From: Klebsiella terrigena
GTDB lineage: Bacteria; Pseudomonadota; Gammaproteobacteria; Enterobacterales; Enterobacteriaceae
NCBI RefSeq assembly: GCF_006539725.1
Contig: NZ_BJNO01000001.1
Location: 372,001 to 436,000, forward strand
Direction: 5' to 3'
Length of the DNA: 64,000 nt
Made by a program: the position numbers and the translations under genes. Under the pieces are notes generated by a model. It had not been told where the DNA came from and searched no databases. It saw nothing but the letters and a program-made list of their open reading frames with translations. Shown here piece after piece: positions 63,785 to 64,000 of this stretch (the stretch's first letter is position 1; the number at the start of each line of letters is the position of its first letter).

Positions 63785-64000
63785 TTAGTTGCTGACGGTT
63801 TTTACCGGATGGTCAGGCTTCTTATCGTTACCGGCGATCCACGGGCTCCACGGCTGGGCGCGCACCGCATCGTCGGTCTGCCAGACGACGTTGAACTGAC
63901 CGTTGCCTTCGATTTCACCGATCATCACCGGCTTATGCAGATGATGGTTGGTGGCATCCATGGTTAAGGTAAAGCCGGACGGCGCTTTGAACGTTTGCCC
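63785..64000 (-). CDS. urtA: Urea-binding protein UrtA (C-terminal 71 residues; cut by window end)
   Basis: Periplasmic urea receptor of the transporter. Only the C-terminus is in the window: it runs from GQTFKAPSGFTLTMDATNHH through PVMIGEIEGNGQFNVVWQTD to VKTVSN and the TAA at 63785-63787. These are the conserved closing strands of UrtA-type binding proteins. The operon promoter, probably under nitrogen control, lies beyond the window. A gap of 98 bases separates it from urtB. Confidence 0.92.
   Translation of the reverse strand, partial: GQTFKAPSGFTLTMDATNHHLHKPVMIGEIEGNGQFNVVWQTDDAVRAQPWSPWIAGNDKKPDHPVKTVSN

Overview
The window is chromosomal DNA from a nitrogen-fixing enterobacterium, most likely Klebsiella or Raoultella. 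The evidence is the gene order nifHDKTY-nifEN X-nifUSVWZM-nifF(reverse)-nifLA-nifBQ, the product lengths (NifL 495, NifB 468, NifQ 167, NifX 156 residues, all as in the classical Klebsiella cluster) and a later block that follows the E. coli order uxaB-dgcF-yneG-glsB-sad-yneJ-sotB-marC-marRAB-eamA-ydeE. Species cannot be fixed by reading alone. No tRNA, rRNA, insertion sequence or CRISPR array was seen.

Region 1 (1-19207) is the nif cluster. It starts inside nifH (five codons missing) and ends with nifQ; nifJ and the nifH promoter lie outside. It encodes the Fe protein and MoFe protein (nifHDK), the cofactor scaffold and carriers (nifE, nifN, nifX, nifY, nifB), Fe-S supply (nifU, nifS), homocitrate synthase (nifV), maturation factors (nifW, nifZ, nifM, nifT, nifQ), the flavodoxin electron donor (nifF) and the NifL/NifA regulatory pair. 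Sigma-54 promoters of the form GG-N10-GC are readable before nifE, nifU, nifF, nifL and nifB, and TGT-N10-ACA NifA sites belong to nifE, nifU, nifF and nifB; the nifF site lies inside the nifL leader.

Region 2 (19208-44310) is an accessory block of small self-contained modules, many with a divergent regulator: a DHFR-fold protein; a MocR regulator facing an EamA exporter and a DapA-like aldolase; a MerR regulator facing an MFS pump through a 19-bp-spacer promoter; an AraC regulator facing a NepI-like pump; a 2-oxoglutarate oxygenase with a MetNIQ-type ABC transporter, preceded by a small Cys-Cys-Cys leader ORF; a LysR regulator facing a nitronate monooxygenase over a near-perfect operator palindrome; a LysE exporter broken by a frameshift that coincides with a perfect 20-bp inverted repeat; tam; a carboxymuconolactone-decarboxylase-like/tautomerase pair; an undetected-looking 32-residue membrane protein; a LacI regulator; and a membrane-anchored AraC regulator convergent with a secreted hydrolase.

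Region 3 (44330-58907) is conserved enterobacterial core: hexuronate catabolism (uxaB), diguanylate cyclase (dgcF), glutaminase (glsB), succinate semialdehyde dehydrogenase (sad) with its LysR regulator, SotB, the marRAB multidrug-resistance operon with a readable marbox and MarR operators, EamA and YdeE. Region 4 (59024-64000) holds a small XRE-type membrane regulator and the reverse-strand urtABCDE urea ABC transporter, whose urtA is cut by the window end. Thus nitrogen-acquisition functions (nif and urt) flank the window, with transport and regulation modules between them.
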